Below are positions 1 through 5,921 of a stretch of 5,921 nt of DNA, piece by piece. Source of the stretch: Actinomycetota bacterium (GTDB taxonomy: Bacteria; Actinomycetota; Acidimicrobiia; Acidimicrobiales; AC-14); contig JAIVIH010000286.1 in the NCBI GenBank assembly GCA_020200615.1, positions 1-5,921 of the forward strand, written 5' to 3'. Numbering within the stretch: position 1 is the first letter of the stretch; each line of letters begins with the position of its first letter. The translations under genes were made by a program, and so were the position numbers. Below the pieces are notes generated by a model, which saw nothing but the letters and a program-made list of their open reading frames with translations, did not search any database and was not told where the DNA came from.

Positions 1-1616
1 CGCTGTTCCCGTTCCTGAGCTACGTCCGGTTCCCCCGCTTCTACACGCTGGCCATCATGGGCCTTTCCCTCAGTGCCGCCTTTCCGATCGTCGTCCTGGA
101 GCGCAGGCTTCGGCACCGTGAACCACGGCTGACTCCGCTTCTGTCGGCCGCAGTCGCCCTCGCCATCGCCGGGGTGTTCCTCGTCGACATCCACCCGTAC
201 CGCAGCTTCTACCGCTCTGGCCCTCCGGAATCGGCGGAGGCGTACGCCCGCTTTCGCGAGGACATCGCCGATCGACCGGGAGGATCCCGGGTCGGCATAA
301 CCCAGTTCGGCGCGGCGCCCGTCGTGGACGCCTTGACCCGCGACGGAGTTGAGGTCTCCATGGGCTGGCCCCATCCGGTCGCGTCAAAGGACGTTTGGAA
401 GCTAACCGCTGAAGTGGTCCTGACGCCCGTCGATTACCGCAACCGCGCCCTGGCCCTTTCGGCCACCTCGTACCTGGCCACCGAGAAGCTGTCCGAGGGT
501 AAGGACCGGCAGCTCTTCGTCACCGACGTGGAGGCCGAGCGCATTCCCGAGGTCCTCGACCGGGTGCGGGCCTACGAGCAGGTCGTAGTGACCCAGGACG
601 AGCCCCTGGGCGTCGAACTGGCCATCGCCCTGAGCCAGCGGGGCATCGGCGTGGTCTCGGGAAGCTCGTCCACGGCCAGGACCATGGGCGAGGGACGCAC
701 GGTCCTCGACCAGGGCCTGCGCTGTGAGGGACCCAACATTCCTGCGGCCGCAGCCGGCCTTCCCATGGCCGCGGAGGCGGCGATGGGATGTGCCCTCCAC
801 GATCGGGTGCGCCTCGACGAAACCGGGGAGCTGGACGTCATCGACATCAGCCCCGAAGGCACCGGGGCGATCTTCGATGCACCCCTGAAGGATCTACGAG
901 GCATCGCCATCTGGGTGGGCGGAGGCGCCGCCAGCGCCGAGCTCACCCTCTACGAGCTGGCTCCCGACGGGCGCTCACGCGGTCAAGAGGTGCGGAGGTC
1001 CATCTCGAGCGGCACCGACGCCAACGGCCTGGAGACGTTCAACTTCGATCCCGTCGCCGACTCCGGCGGCAAGCGCTACCTCTTCCTCGTTCGCTGCGAC
1101 CGCTGCTCCTCGGCTGAAGAGCAGCCGAAGATGTTCATCGCCCGCGGCCGGGAACGCCCGGCGGATGTTGTCGACCGGGGTCGGATCCTTCCCGACACGA
1201 CGGCGGCGTTCAGCCCCATGTACGAACGCGTGCCCGAGGCCGACCCACCGTCGACGACCGTGCGCGCCGTGCAGACCATCCCCGGGCGCTGGCGGATCGA
1301 GACCTCTGGAAGCCGGCCGGCGCTGATCGTGGTCGCCGACGCCAAGTTCCCGGGCTGGGTGGCACGGGTCGACGACGAGCGGGTGGAGGTCGTGAAGGCG
1401 GACGGCGCCTTCCTCGGCGTCCCCGTGGGACCGGGCGAGCACACCATCGACCTTGAGTTCCACAAGCCGCCGTCGGCCTTCGTGGGCCGGGCCATCACCG
1501 GCCTCACCATCCTGTTCGGCGCCTTCCTCCTCCTGCCCGCGCGCCAGAACGCACAGCTCAAGCGCGGCCTCGCCCGATCGCGAGCACGCGTTCGGAGGAC
1601 GGCTGATGCTGACTGA
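1..1616 (+). CDS. YfhO-like membrane glycosyltransferase, C-terminal part (5' end cut by window)
   Basis: The frame is open from the first complete codon at position 3, giving 537 residues. The ATG at 57 is internal: the residues before it (LFPFL, VRFPRF) align with residues 449-461 of the downstream paralogue. By that alignment about 448 N-terminal residues, including most membrane helices, lie upstream. Visible in order: the end of the membrane core, with two helices (about nt 45-95 and 140-185) and HPYRS; a long hydrophilic region with GWPHP (363-377), YLATE and ALSQRGIGV; two cysteines 22 residues apart (723-725, 789-791); a beta-rich block (885-1106) ending in CDRC; a YfhO-type end with FPGW (1347-1358) and KADGAFLGV; and a final helix (about 1482-1540) with a basic tail. 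YfhO-family proteins are GT-C-fold enzymes or homologues that act outside the cytoplasm with lipid-linked sugars. The family call is good; the substrate is unknown. It overlaps the next gene by 11 bp. Confidence 0.82.
   Translation, partial: LFPFLSYVRFPRFYTLAIMGLSLSAAFPIVVLERRLRHREPRLTPLLSAAVALAIAGVFLVDIHPYRSFYRSGPPESAEAYARFREDIADRPGGSRVGITQFGAAPVVDALTRDGVEVSMGWPHPVASKDVWKLTAEVVLTPVDYRNRALALSATSYLATEKLSEGKDRQLFVTDVEAERIPEVLDRVRAYEQVVVTQDEPLGVELAIALSQRGIGVVSGSSSTARTMGEGRTVLDQGLRCEGPNIPAAAAGLPMAAEAAMGCALHDRVRLDETGELDVIDISPEGTGAIFDAPLKDLRGIAIWVGGGAASAELTLYELAPDGRSRGQEVRRSISSGTDANGLETFNFDPVADSGGKRYLFLVRCDRCSSAEEQPKMFIARGRERPADVVDRGRILPDTTAAFSPMYERVPEADPPSTTVRAVQTIPGRWRIETSGSRPALIVVADAKFPGWVARVDDERVEVVKADGAFLGVPVGPGEHTIDLEFHKPPSAFVGRAITGLTILFGAFLLLPARQNAQLKRGLARSRARVRRTADAD
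24..42. repeat. 19-bp exact direct repeat marking the duplicated membrane-protein genes, copy 1
   Basis: Nineteen bases encoding VRFPRF are identical to 2971-2989, an offset of 2947 bp. A similar offset (about 2941 bp) holds near the 3' ends of the two genes, so the duplication unit is close to one whole gene length. Confidence 0.8.
1594..1598 (+). promoter_or_regulatory. Shine-Dalgarno GGAGG deciding the start at 1606
   Basis: A perfect GGAGG lies 7 nt before the ATG at 1606, inside the last codons of the upstream gene. It favours 1606 over the in-frame ATG at 1453. The extra 51 residues encoded from 1453 are Ser/Arg/Pro-rich and lie antiparallel to nothing; they simply re-read the final-helix coding region of the upstream paralogue in another frame. 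Confidence 0.8.
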
Positions 1617-4600
1617 GGAGCGAAGGCCGGCGCCACCTCCGGCCGTTCCGGTCGAGGAGCCGCTGGGGCCCGTCACGCCTACTTCCCGGCGCCTGGATTC
1701 GGCTCTGCAGTGGGTCCTCAGTCCTGCCCACCGCCGCCGGGAGGTCCTGGCCGGCGCCTTCCTCGCTCTCGCCGTCCTCGCCTTCTCCGGCGTATGGGCC
1801 TATGGCCGGCCCGCGTTCGACGGGCCCGGTGAGACCCTCTACCTCCGCTTGGTGCTGGATCACTTCCTCAGCACGGGGAGGGTGCCGTACTGGGAGCCGT
1901 CCATGTGGGCCGGCGGGCCCGTCTGGGCGCTGGCCCCCTCCCTCCCAGTACTGATCCTGCTGCCGGTGGCGGCGGCCATAGGGCCGGAGGCGACTCTGAA
2001 GTTCGTGGTGCTGGCCTCCCAGATCGTCGGCGCTTGGGGAGTGACCGTCCTGATCCGGAGCCTGTGGAACCACTGGAGCGCGGCCATCGTCGGGGGGCTG
2101 GTCTTCGGGCTGCATCCGCTGTTCATCAGCCAGGCCTTGTTCGGAGTCGAGCGATCGGCGGTGGTGATCGCGGTGACCCCCTGGCTGGCGTGGGCCCTTT
2201 TGAAGGCGCTCCCCGGCCGAGGCAGCACCCGGCACATCGTGATCGCCGGACTTCTCGGCGGGTTCGCGGTCCTGGAGCAGGCCGAGCAGGCGTACTCCCT
2301 CGCCCTCATGGCCACCTTTCTCGTGGTCATCGACGTGGCGCGGGCCCGAACACGGGGCCGGGCGGCTGTCCTGGCCGTCCTCCGCCGTGCCGGCGGCGTC
2401 GTGGCCATCGGCTTCGGCGTGATCGCCCACTGGCTCCTCCCGTTCCTGGCCCTGTCCAAGGAGTTCCTCCTCTCCCCGCCGGCTCTCGTCCGCGACACCC
2501 TGACCGAGGGAATCACCGCCGTCCTGGCCCGCAACCAGGGCGCCTTCGTAACCCGGGCGCCGGGCCTGGAGGGCCCGCAGACCTATCCCATCGACTTCCT
2601 GGAAGCGGGTTGCTTCTACCTGGGATGGTCGTGCCTGGCGGTGACCGTCGTGACCGTCGTCGCCTGCGCCCGCCGGGAACGCGACGGCCAAGGGCACCTG
2701 ACCGCCATCCTTCTCGCCTCAGCCCTGGGTGTGTGGCTGTCGACGGGCGCGATCCCGCTGGCGGCCAGCGACCTGGCGACGGGTGGGCGCCTCATTCCCT
2801 TCGTCGCCATCGGAGCGGTTTCGGGTCTCCTCGTCGGCAACTTCGTGAGGCGGCTGCCGCTAGGCAAATGGGCCCGAACCGGCTTGGTCGTGGGAGCGGT
2901 GCTGCTCGTATCCCTCCCCTACCTGACGCCCTTCCTGGCCCTGCAGAGACTGGTCCCGTTCCTGGGGTCGGTCCGGTTCCCCCGCTTCTTCGGCCTGGCC
3001 CCGTTGGGACTGGCCCTCGGCACCGCCTACTCGGTCTTCCTCGTGGACAAGTGGGCCTCCGGGCGGCAGCGGAGCATCGCCCCTTTGTTCACCGCCGCCG
3101 TTGCCCTGGCCGTGGCCGGCGTGTTTCTCGCCGACATCCATCCCTACCGGAGCTACTACCGGGTCGGCCCTCCTCCCTCGGCTCCCGCCTACGCCCAGGC
3201 GGCCCGGTCCCTGGCTGAGGTGAGCGGGGACTTCCGGGTGGCGACGGCGGCCTACAGGGACTCGGCGGCCGTGGCCGCCCTGGCCCAGAGTGGCCACGAT
3301 CTGTCGGTCGGATGGCCCCACCCGGCCGTCAGCAAGGACATGTTCCGCATGAGCGGCGAGGCCGTCTTCGCCCCGCCCGGTTATCGGGATGCCGCCTTGG
3401 GGCTGTCGGGAACCGCCTACCTGGCGACGGAGCGGGGCAAGGACGGGTTCGGGAACTCGCGCGAGGTCGACAGTGTGTTCCTGCAGCGGAATCCTCGATC
3501 TCTGCCCCTCGTACGGGTCTATGAGGAAGCCCTCGTCGCCGCGCCGGACAGCGTCGGCCCGGAACTGGCCGTCGCCCTCTCGCAGCGCCACATAGGGGTC
3601 CTGACCGGGGACGAGGACCTCGTCCGGCTGGTTCGGGCGAACAGCCTGCTCGGGCCGGCCACCGCCCGGGCACCCGCATCTTGTCATCAGAGGGACATCA
3701 TCGCCATGGGCGGCGGCTACTCCGGTGCAGTGGCTACCGCATGCTCCATCGACCGCTGGGTCGGGAGCATCACCCAGATAAAGCTGGTGGCCGCCGGACG
3801 GGGGTCAGGCGGTCGTTTCGAATCGCCGCTGCCAGGGCTGCGGGGTGTCAGTATTTGGATCGACCGGCCACCCGGTCTCGTCGAGCTGACCCTGTGGGAA
3901 CTTGCGCCCGACGGACAGTCGCTCGGGCGGGAGGTCGCCCGCGCCTACTCGTCGAGCATCGACGAGAACGAGCTGCCCTTCTTCTCCTTCCCCCCGGTTG
4001 CCGAATCCGCGGGTCGTACGTACGTGTTCACCCTGGCGTGCCCCCGGTGCCTGCCGGGCAGCGAGCCCCGGCTCTTGGGCGTAGAGGCGGCCAGCGGGAC
4101 GGCCAACATGGTCGACAGCGGAGGGCGGCTCGACCGCACCCGGTCGGCCGCCTTCACCGTCGCCTACGACGGCCTACCCGTCCGCGAGAAGCCACGGGCA
4201 AAAGCGTCGGGGGAGCGCGTCGGGCCCGGACGCTGGCAGGTGAACAGCTCGGGGTCGACGGCGAGCCTGGTAGTGGTGTCCGATGCCTGGTTCCCGGGCT
4301 GGACGGCCCGGGTCGACGGCCGGAAGACGAAGGTGCACAAGGCCGACGGCGCCTTCCTGGGGGTGCTGGTACCGCCCGGCGACCACGTGATCGAGCTGGA
4401 GTTCACCCGGCCGGCGGTGGCCATCCCGGGACGGGTAGTGACCGGCCTCACCCTCCTCACCTGCCTGTGGCTGTTGGTGCGGGGCGGTGGAGGCCGGCCC
4501 TCAGGCGTCCCGCTGAGACGGCGACGTGAGCCAGATGTCGTAGTGGGCGAGCCAGGGGAGCAGAACGGCCAGGCGGTCGTCCAGACGCGAGAACCGGTCA

Positions 4601-4659
4601 ATCGTCGCCGGGCTCTCCGTCGAAAGAAGGCGCCGGAAGACGTCGGCCCGGATGGCTAG
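1606..4659 (+). CDS. YfhO-like polytopic membrane glycosyltransferase with large exported domain
   Basis: This protein has 1017 residues from the ATG at 1606, chosen for its GGAGG at 7-nt spacing and 11-bp overlap with the upstream stop. The N-terminus (1-45) is cytoplasmic, Pro-rich, then basic (RRRE). Helix 1 (about 46-66) leads to a first outer loop with D72 and E76, candidate GT-C acidic residues, and then RVPYWEP with a Gly-rich WAGGP, a YfhO hallmark. About a dozen further helices run to residue 509. Residues 510-940 form an exported region: GWPHP (569-573), Cys693 and Cys713, a beta-rich block (742-815) ending in CPRC (812-815), FPGW (896-899) and KADGAFLGV (912-920). A last helix (about 942-960) precedes an Arg-rich tail. 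YfhO proteins are commonly 800-900 residues, so this one is long. It is homologous along its length to the partial gene upstream, implying tandem duplication. The last 52 residues are read antisense to a methyltransferase gene. Likely role: transfer of a sugar from a polyprenyl-phosphate donor to a surface glycan or lipid. The function is inferred from family; donor and acceptor are unknown. Confidence 0.83.
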   Translation: MLTEERRPAPPPAVPVEEPLGPVTPTSRRLDSALQWVLSPAHRRREVLAGAFLALAVLAFSGVWAYGRPAFDGPGETLYLRLVLDHFLSTGRVPYWEPSMWAGGPVWALAPSLPVLILLPVAAAIGPEATLKFVVLASQIVGAWGVTVLIRSLWNHWSAAIVGGLVFGLHPLFISQALFGVERSAVVIAVTPWLAWALLKALPGRGSTRHIVIAGLLGGFAVLEQAEQAYSLALMATFLVVIDVARARTRGRAAVLAVLRRAGGVVAIGFGVIAHWLLPFLALSKEFLLSPPALVRDTLTEGITAVLARNQGAFVTRAPGLEGPQTYPIDFLEAGCFYLGWSCLAVTVVTVVACARRERDGQGHLTAILLASALGVWLSTGAIPLAASDLATGGRLIPFVAIGAVSGLLVGNFVRRLPLGKWARTGLVVGAVLLVSLPYLTPFLALQRLVPFLGSVRFPRFFGLAPLGLALGTAYSVFLVDKWASGRQRSIAPLFTAAVALAVAGVFLADIHPYRSYYRVGPPPSAPAYAQAARSLAEVSGDFRVATAAYRDSAAVAALAQSGHDLSVGWPHPAVSKDMFRMSGEAVFAPPGYRDAALGLSGTAYLATERGKDGFGNSREVDSVFLQRNPRSLPLVRVYEEALVAAPDSVGPELAVALSQRHIGVLTGDEDLVRLVRANSLLGPATARAPASCHQRDIIAMGGGYSGAVATACSIDRWVGSITQIKLVAAGRGSGGRFESPLPGLRGVSIWIDRPPGLVELTLWELAPDGQSLGREVARAYSSSIDENELPFFSFPPVAESAGRTYVFTLACPRCLPGSEPRLLGVEAASGTANMVDSGGRLDRTRSAAFTVAYDGLPVREKPRAKASGERVGPGRWQVNSSGSTASLVVVSDAWFPGWTARVDGRKTKVHKADGAFLGVLVPPGDHVIELEFTRPAVAIPGRVVTGLTLLTCLWLLVRGGGGRPSGVPLRRRREPDVVVGEPGEQNGQAVVQTREPVNRRRALRRKKAPEDVGPDG
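2971..2989. repeat. 19-bp exact direct repeat, copy 2
   Basis: Second copy of the sequence at 24-42, at the equivalent codons (residues 456-461 and the first base of 462) of the complete membrane protein. It anchors the alignment showing how much of the first gene lies outside the window. Confidence 0.8.
4501..4659. other. 159-bp convergent coding overlap
   Basis: The last 53 codons (stop included) of the plus-strand membrane protein lie over the last 53 codons of the minus-strand methyltransferase. Codon boundaries coincide, so codon position 1 on the plus strand faces the wobble base on the minus strand. The methyltransferase side is conserved with its paralogue (VFRRLLST, the DD and PW pairs, and a Trp near the end), so it is the constrained reading. 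The plus-strand tail has 10 Arg and 2 Lys in 52 residues, no hydrophobic segment, and no counterpart in the upstream paralogue. No terminator hairpin with a T run was seen here. Confidence 0.75.
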
Positions 4660-5316
4660 GGCGTACTCGTAGGGAAGGGCGCTGAACCGCTCCTCGTGAT
4701 CGATGCGGAGGCCGGCGGCGGAGATGGCCCGGAGGTTCCGGCGGCGGCCCTTGAAGAAGTAGCGCTCCCGCTCGTAGGCGAAGATCAGCGTGGCCAGGAA
4801 GAACGGGACGCACGCCAGCCGAGCCTCGACGATGACCACCCGTCCGTCGGGGCCCACGGCCCGGGCCGCGGCAGCCAGGAACTCGGCCGGGTCGTCGATG
4901 TGGTGGAGGAGGTTCTTGGCCACGACCAGGTCCTGGCTCCCGGCGGGCAGTTCCGCCGTCACCGCCGTGGCATCGCCGACGAGGAAGATCCCCTCCACCG
5001 CGCCCTCGGCCACTTCCAGGGCAGCCTCGCTGAGATCCGAGCCGGTGTAGGCCAGCGGGAGGCCGCGCTCGGCTGCCACCCGGGTCAGGGCCGAGCCGAT
5101 GAGCCCCTCGCCGCAGCCCGCCTCGTACACGCGCAGCGGCTCTTCCGAGCGCCGCCGACCGGCGCCCAGCTCCAGCACCCGGCGGGCGAGGCGGTCGTTC
5201 CAGGACCGGAACAGCGGGTGAGCGAGCTGCTCGCGCACGGCCGCCGCGTGCCTCGGGTAGTGCTCGTCGTAGAAGGAGCGCTGGTAGTCGAGGTGACCGG
5301 AGCCGATCCCCCTCAC
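4501..5316 (-). CDS. Class I SAM-dependent methyltransferase
   Basis: The gene encodes 271 residues from a GTG at 5316, the only start codon between the in-frame stop at 5347-5349 and the first well-formed residues (DYQRSFYDEHYP). That GTG overlaps the upstream TGA as GTGA, which suggests translational coupling; no well-spaced Shine-Dalgarno was seen. Rossmann-fold methyltransferase motifs appear in order: motif I VYEAGCGEG (63-71) for SAM binding; acidic D94 in GSDLS after strand 2; GDA (114-116), likely contacting adenine; NLLHHIDDP (135-143), the motif IV region; and GPDGRVVIVEA (155-165). The C-terminal part (about 170-271), with ERERYFF, VFRRLLST and an aromatic end, probably forms the substrate cap. 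There is no signal peptide, so it is cytosolic. It is about 48% identical to the next methyltransferase by hand alignment. The substrate is unknown; the neighbouring membrane glycosyltransferases suggest a sugar, nucleotide sugar or glycolipid. Its 3' end overlaps the convergent gene by 159 bp. Confidence 0.88.
   Translation of the reverse strand: MRGIGSGHLDYQRSFYDEHYPRHAAAVREQLAHPLFRSWNDRLARRVLELGAGRRRSEEPLRVYEAGCGEGLIGSALTRVAAERGLPLAYTGSDLSEAALEVAEGAVEGIFLVGDATAVTAELPAGSQDLVVAKNLLHHIDDPAEFLAAAARAVGPDGRVVIVEARLACVPFFLATLIFAYERERYFFKGRRRNLRAISAAGLRIDHEERFSALPYEYALAIRADVFRRLLSTESPATIDRFSRLDDRLAVLLPWLAHYDIWLTSPSQRDA
4891..4950. repeat. Direct repeat copy 1 (paralogous methyltransferase core)
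   Basis: This 60-bp segment matches 5736-5795 at 52 of 60 positions by direct comparison, without gaps. It encodes the NLLHH region and the AGSQD stretch before it. The similarity reflects gene duplication rather than a mobile repeat; copies are offset by 845 bp in the same orientation. Confidence 0.8.
5313..5316 (-). promoter_or_regulatory. GTGA stop/start overlap (translational coupling)
   Basis: On the minus strand the last base triplet TGA of the upstream methyltransferase and the GTG start of the downstream one share bases as GTGA. Such junctions typically allow terminating ribosomes to restart on the next gene, which fits the lack of a well-placed Shine-Dalgarno before this GTG. Confidence 0.7.
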
Positions 5317-5921
5317 CTCGCGGTGGTGCTCGGCGCCGGCCTGGGCTCACCGTCGTGGACGTTCTCGGGGGTGACGGTCCACACGACGTAGGCGGCGGTC
5401 CACGGAATCCTGGAGGTCAGCCAGTCGTCGAACCGGCCGATCCGCCCGATCGTCCGCTCGTTGGTGGTCGAGAGGAGACGCCGGAACACCGACGGCCGGA
5501 TGTAAAGCATCAGCTCCCAGGGCAGCCAGCTGAACCGCTGACCGTTCTCCACGGCCAGGCCCGCCTCCCGGAAGGCCGACAGGTTGCGCTTCTGACCCCG
5601 GAAGTAGTGACGCTCCCGGCGGAAAGCGAGCACGTTGAAGACCCAGATGTGCGGGCAGCCCAGCAGCGGCTCGATCACCACCACCTTCCCCCCAGGGCCC
5701 ACGGCTCGAGCCGCCTCGGTCAGGAAGGCAGTGGGGTCGTCGAGGTGGTGCAGGAGGTTCTTGGCGATGACGACGTCCTGGCTCCCGGCGAGAAGCTGGG
5801 CCGTGGTCTCGGTGGCGTCGCCCAGCATCAGGGCGGTGGTCACCCCCGACTGGCGGGCCAGGTCGAGGGCCCCGTTGCTCAGGTCGGCGCCGATGTACTC
5901 GACGCTCACCCCCCGCTGGGC
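5313..5921 (-). CDS. Class I SAM-dependent methyltransferase, C-terminal part (5' end cut by window)
   Basis: The frame is open to the window edge, giving 202 residues. The GTG at 5909 is not taken as the start because the four residues before it (AQRG) align with AERG at 82-85 of the paralogue. About 81 N-terminal residues, including the glycine-rich SAM-binding motif I, are therefore missing. Visible motifs are GADLS with the ribose-binding acidic residue, GDAT, AGSQD, NLLHHLDDP (nt 5733-5759), and GPGGKVVVIEP. The cap region then has RERHYF, VFRRLLST and an aromatic end, as in the neighbour, followed by a short Pro-rich tail lacking there. The TGA at 5313-5315 shares bases with the GTG of the next gene, so the two are probably co-transcribed and made together. 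The duplicated genes may methylate different positions or acceptors of the same product, but the sequence does not say which. Confidence 0.85.
   Translation of the reverse strand, partial: AQRGVSVEYIGADLSNGALDLARQSGVTTALMLGDATETTAQLLAGSQDVVIAKNLLHHLDDPTAFLTEAARAVGPGGKVVVIEPLLGCPHIWVFNVLAFRRERHYFRGQKRNLSAFREAGLAVENGQRFSWLPWELMLYIRPSVFRRLLSTTNERTIGRIGRFDDWLTSRIPWTAAYVVWTVTPENVHDGEPRPAPSTTAR
5736..5795. repeat. Direct repeat copy 2 (paralogous methyltransferase core)
   Basis: Partner of the segment at 4891-4950, in the same orientation. It contains an uninterrupted 14-bp match, AGGAGGTTCTTGGC on the plus strand. The longest conservation is over catalytic-core codons, consistent with selection or gene conversion after duplication. 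Confidence 0.8.

Noticed and set aside
57..59. ATG at 57 as the start of the first membrane protein
   Set aside because: The frame is open to the window edge and the residues before it align with the middle of the paralogue, so the gene starts upstream.
1453..1605. In-frame ATG at 1453 as a longer start for the complete membrane protein
   Set aside because: It would overlap the upstream gene by 164 bp and add a Ser/Arg/Pro-rich segment unlike a membrane protein N-terminus; ATG 1606 has a good Shine-Dalgarno at proper spacing.
975..1676. 233-codon minus-strand open frame across the junction of the two membrane protein genes
   Set aside because: Antisense to well-supported coding sequence and composition-driven; no motif or start signal.
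1558..2697. 379-codon minus-strand open frame
   Set aside because: Antisense to helix-rich codons, rich in Gly/Arg/Asp/Gln with no recognisable domain; explained by GC bias.
1905..3218. 437-codon plus-strand open frame inside the complete membrane protein gene
   Set aside because: Its product is Arg/Pro/Gly-rich low-complexity with no motif, typical of an off-frame reading of high-GC coding DNA; the overlapping frame has clear membrane helices and a paralogue.
2860..3687. 275-codon minus-strand open frame
   Set aside because: Antisense shadow of the exported domain; the counterpart region of the paralogue does not preserve an equivalent product.
3681..4529. 282-codon plus-strand open frame in another phase
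   Set aside because: Arg/Gly/Pro-rich translation of an off-frame; the in-frame reading carries CxxC, FPGW and KADGAFLGV shared with the paralogue.
4460..4680. Rho-independent terminator between the convergent genes
   Set aside because: No GC hairpin followed by a T run was seen on either strand; the region is fully coding.
4696..5391. 231-codon plus-strand open frame antisense to the methyltransferases
   Set aside because: The minus strand encodes canonical SAM-binding motifs conserved between two copies; the plus-strand product has no recognisable feature.
5907..5909. GTG at 5909 as the start of the second methyltransferase
   Set aside because: It falls before the second Rossmann strand, would omit the SAM-binding glycine motif, and the four residues upstream still align with the paralogue.
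1..5921. CRISPR array, tRNA/rRNA, insertion sequence or attachment site
   Set aside because: There is no regular spacer-repeat pattern, no terminal inverted repeats or transposase motifs, and no RNA gene signature; all repeats seen are explained by gene duplication.

Overview
The window is a gene-dense stretch of high-GC DNA. Codon third positions are mostly G or C, two genes are tightly overlapped, and the one start visible on the minus strand is GTG. This suggests a high-GC bacterium, most plausibly an actinobacterium. That assignment is inferred from base composition and gene style only; no rRNA, tRNA or taxonomic marker gene is present.

The layout is two pairs of tandem paralogues facing each other tail to tail. 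On the plus strand lie the C-terminal half of one large polytopic membrane protein (1-1616, cut by the window edge) and a complete paralogue (1606-4659, 1017 residues). Both look like YfhO-type GT-C-fold membrane glycosyltransferases: a multi-spanning membrane core, a large domain outside the cytoplasm, a YfhO-like C-terminal module (FPGW, then KADGAFLGV) and one last membrane helix. On the minus strand, reading toward them, are a class I SAM-dependent methyltransferase cut by the right edge (5313-5921) and a complete paralogue (4501-5316). The methyltransferases overlap by 4 bp (GTGA) and the membrane proteins by 11 bp, so each pair looks like a translationally coupled transcription unit.

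The two units collide. The last 52 codons of the complete membrane protein lie antisense to the 3' end of the complete methyltransferase, a 159-bp convergent coding overlap. No terminator was seen at the junction. No stretch in the window is free of coding sequence. The promoters of both units must lie outside it, upstream of 1 on the plus strand and beyond 5921 on the minus strand.

Functional reading (inference): GT-C membrane enzymes usually move a sugar from a polyprenyl-phosphate carrier to an acceptor on the outer face of the membrane. Small methyltransferases are common in loci that make cell-surface polysaccharide or glycolipid. The window is therefore best read as part of a surface-glycan assembly or modification locus with both activities duplicated. 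The donor, acceptor and methylated substrate cannot be deduced from the sequence. The least ordinary features are the duplicated-pair layout, the roughly 430-residue exported region of the membrane proteins with four conserved cysteines, and the long antisense overlap.
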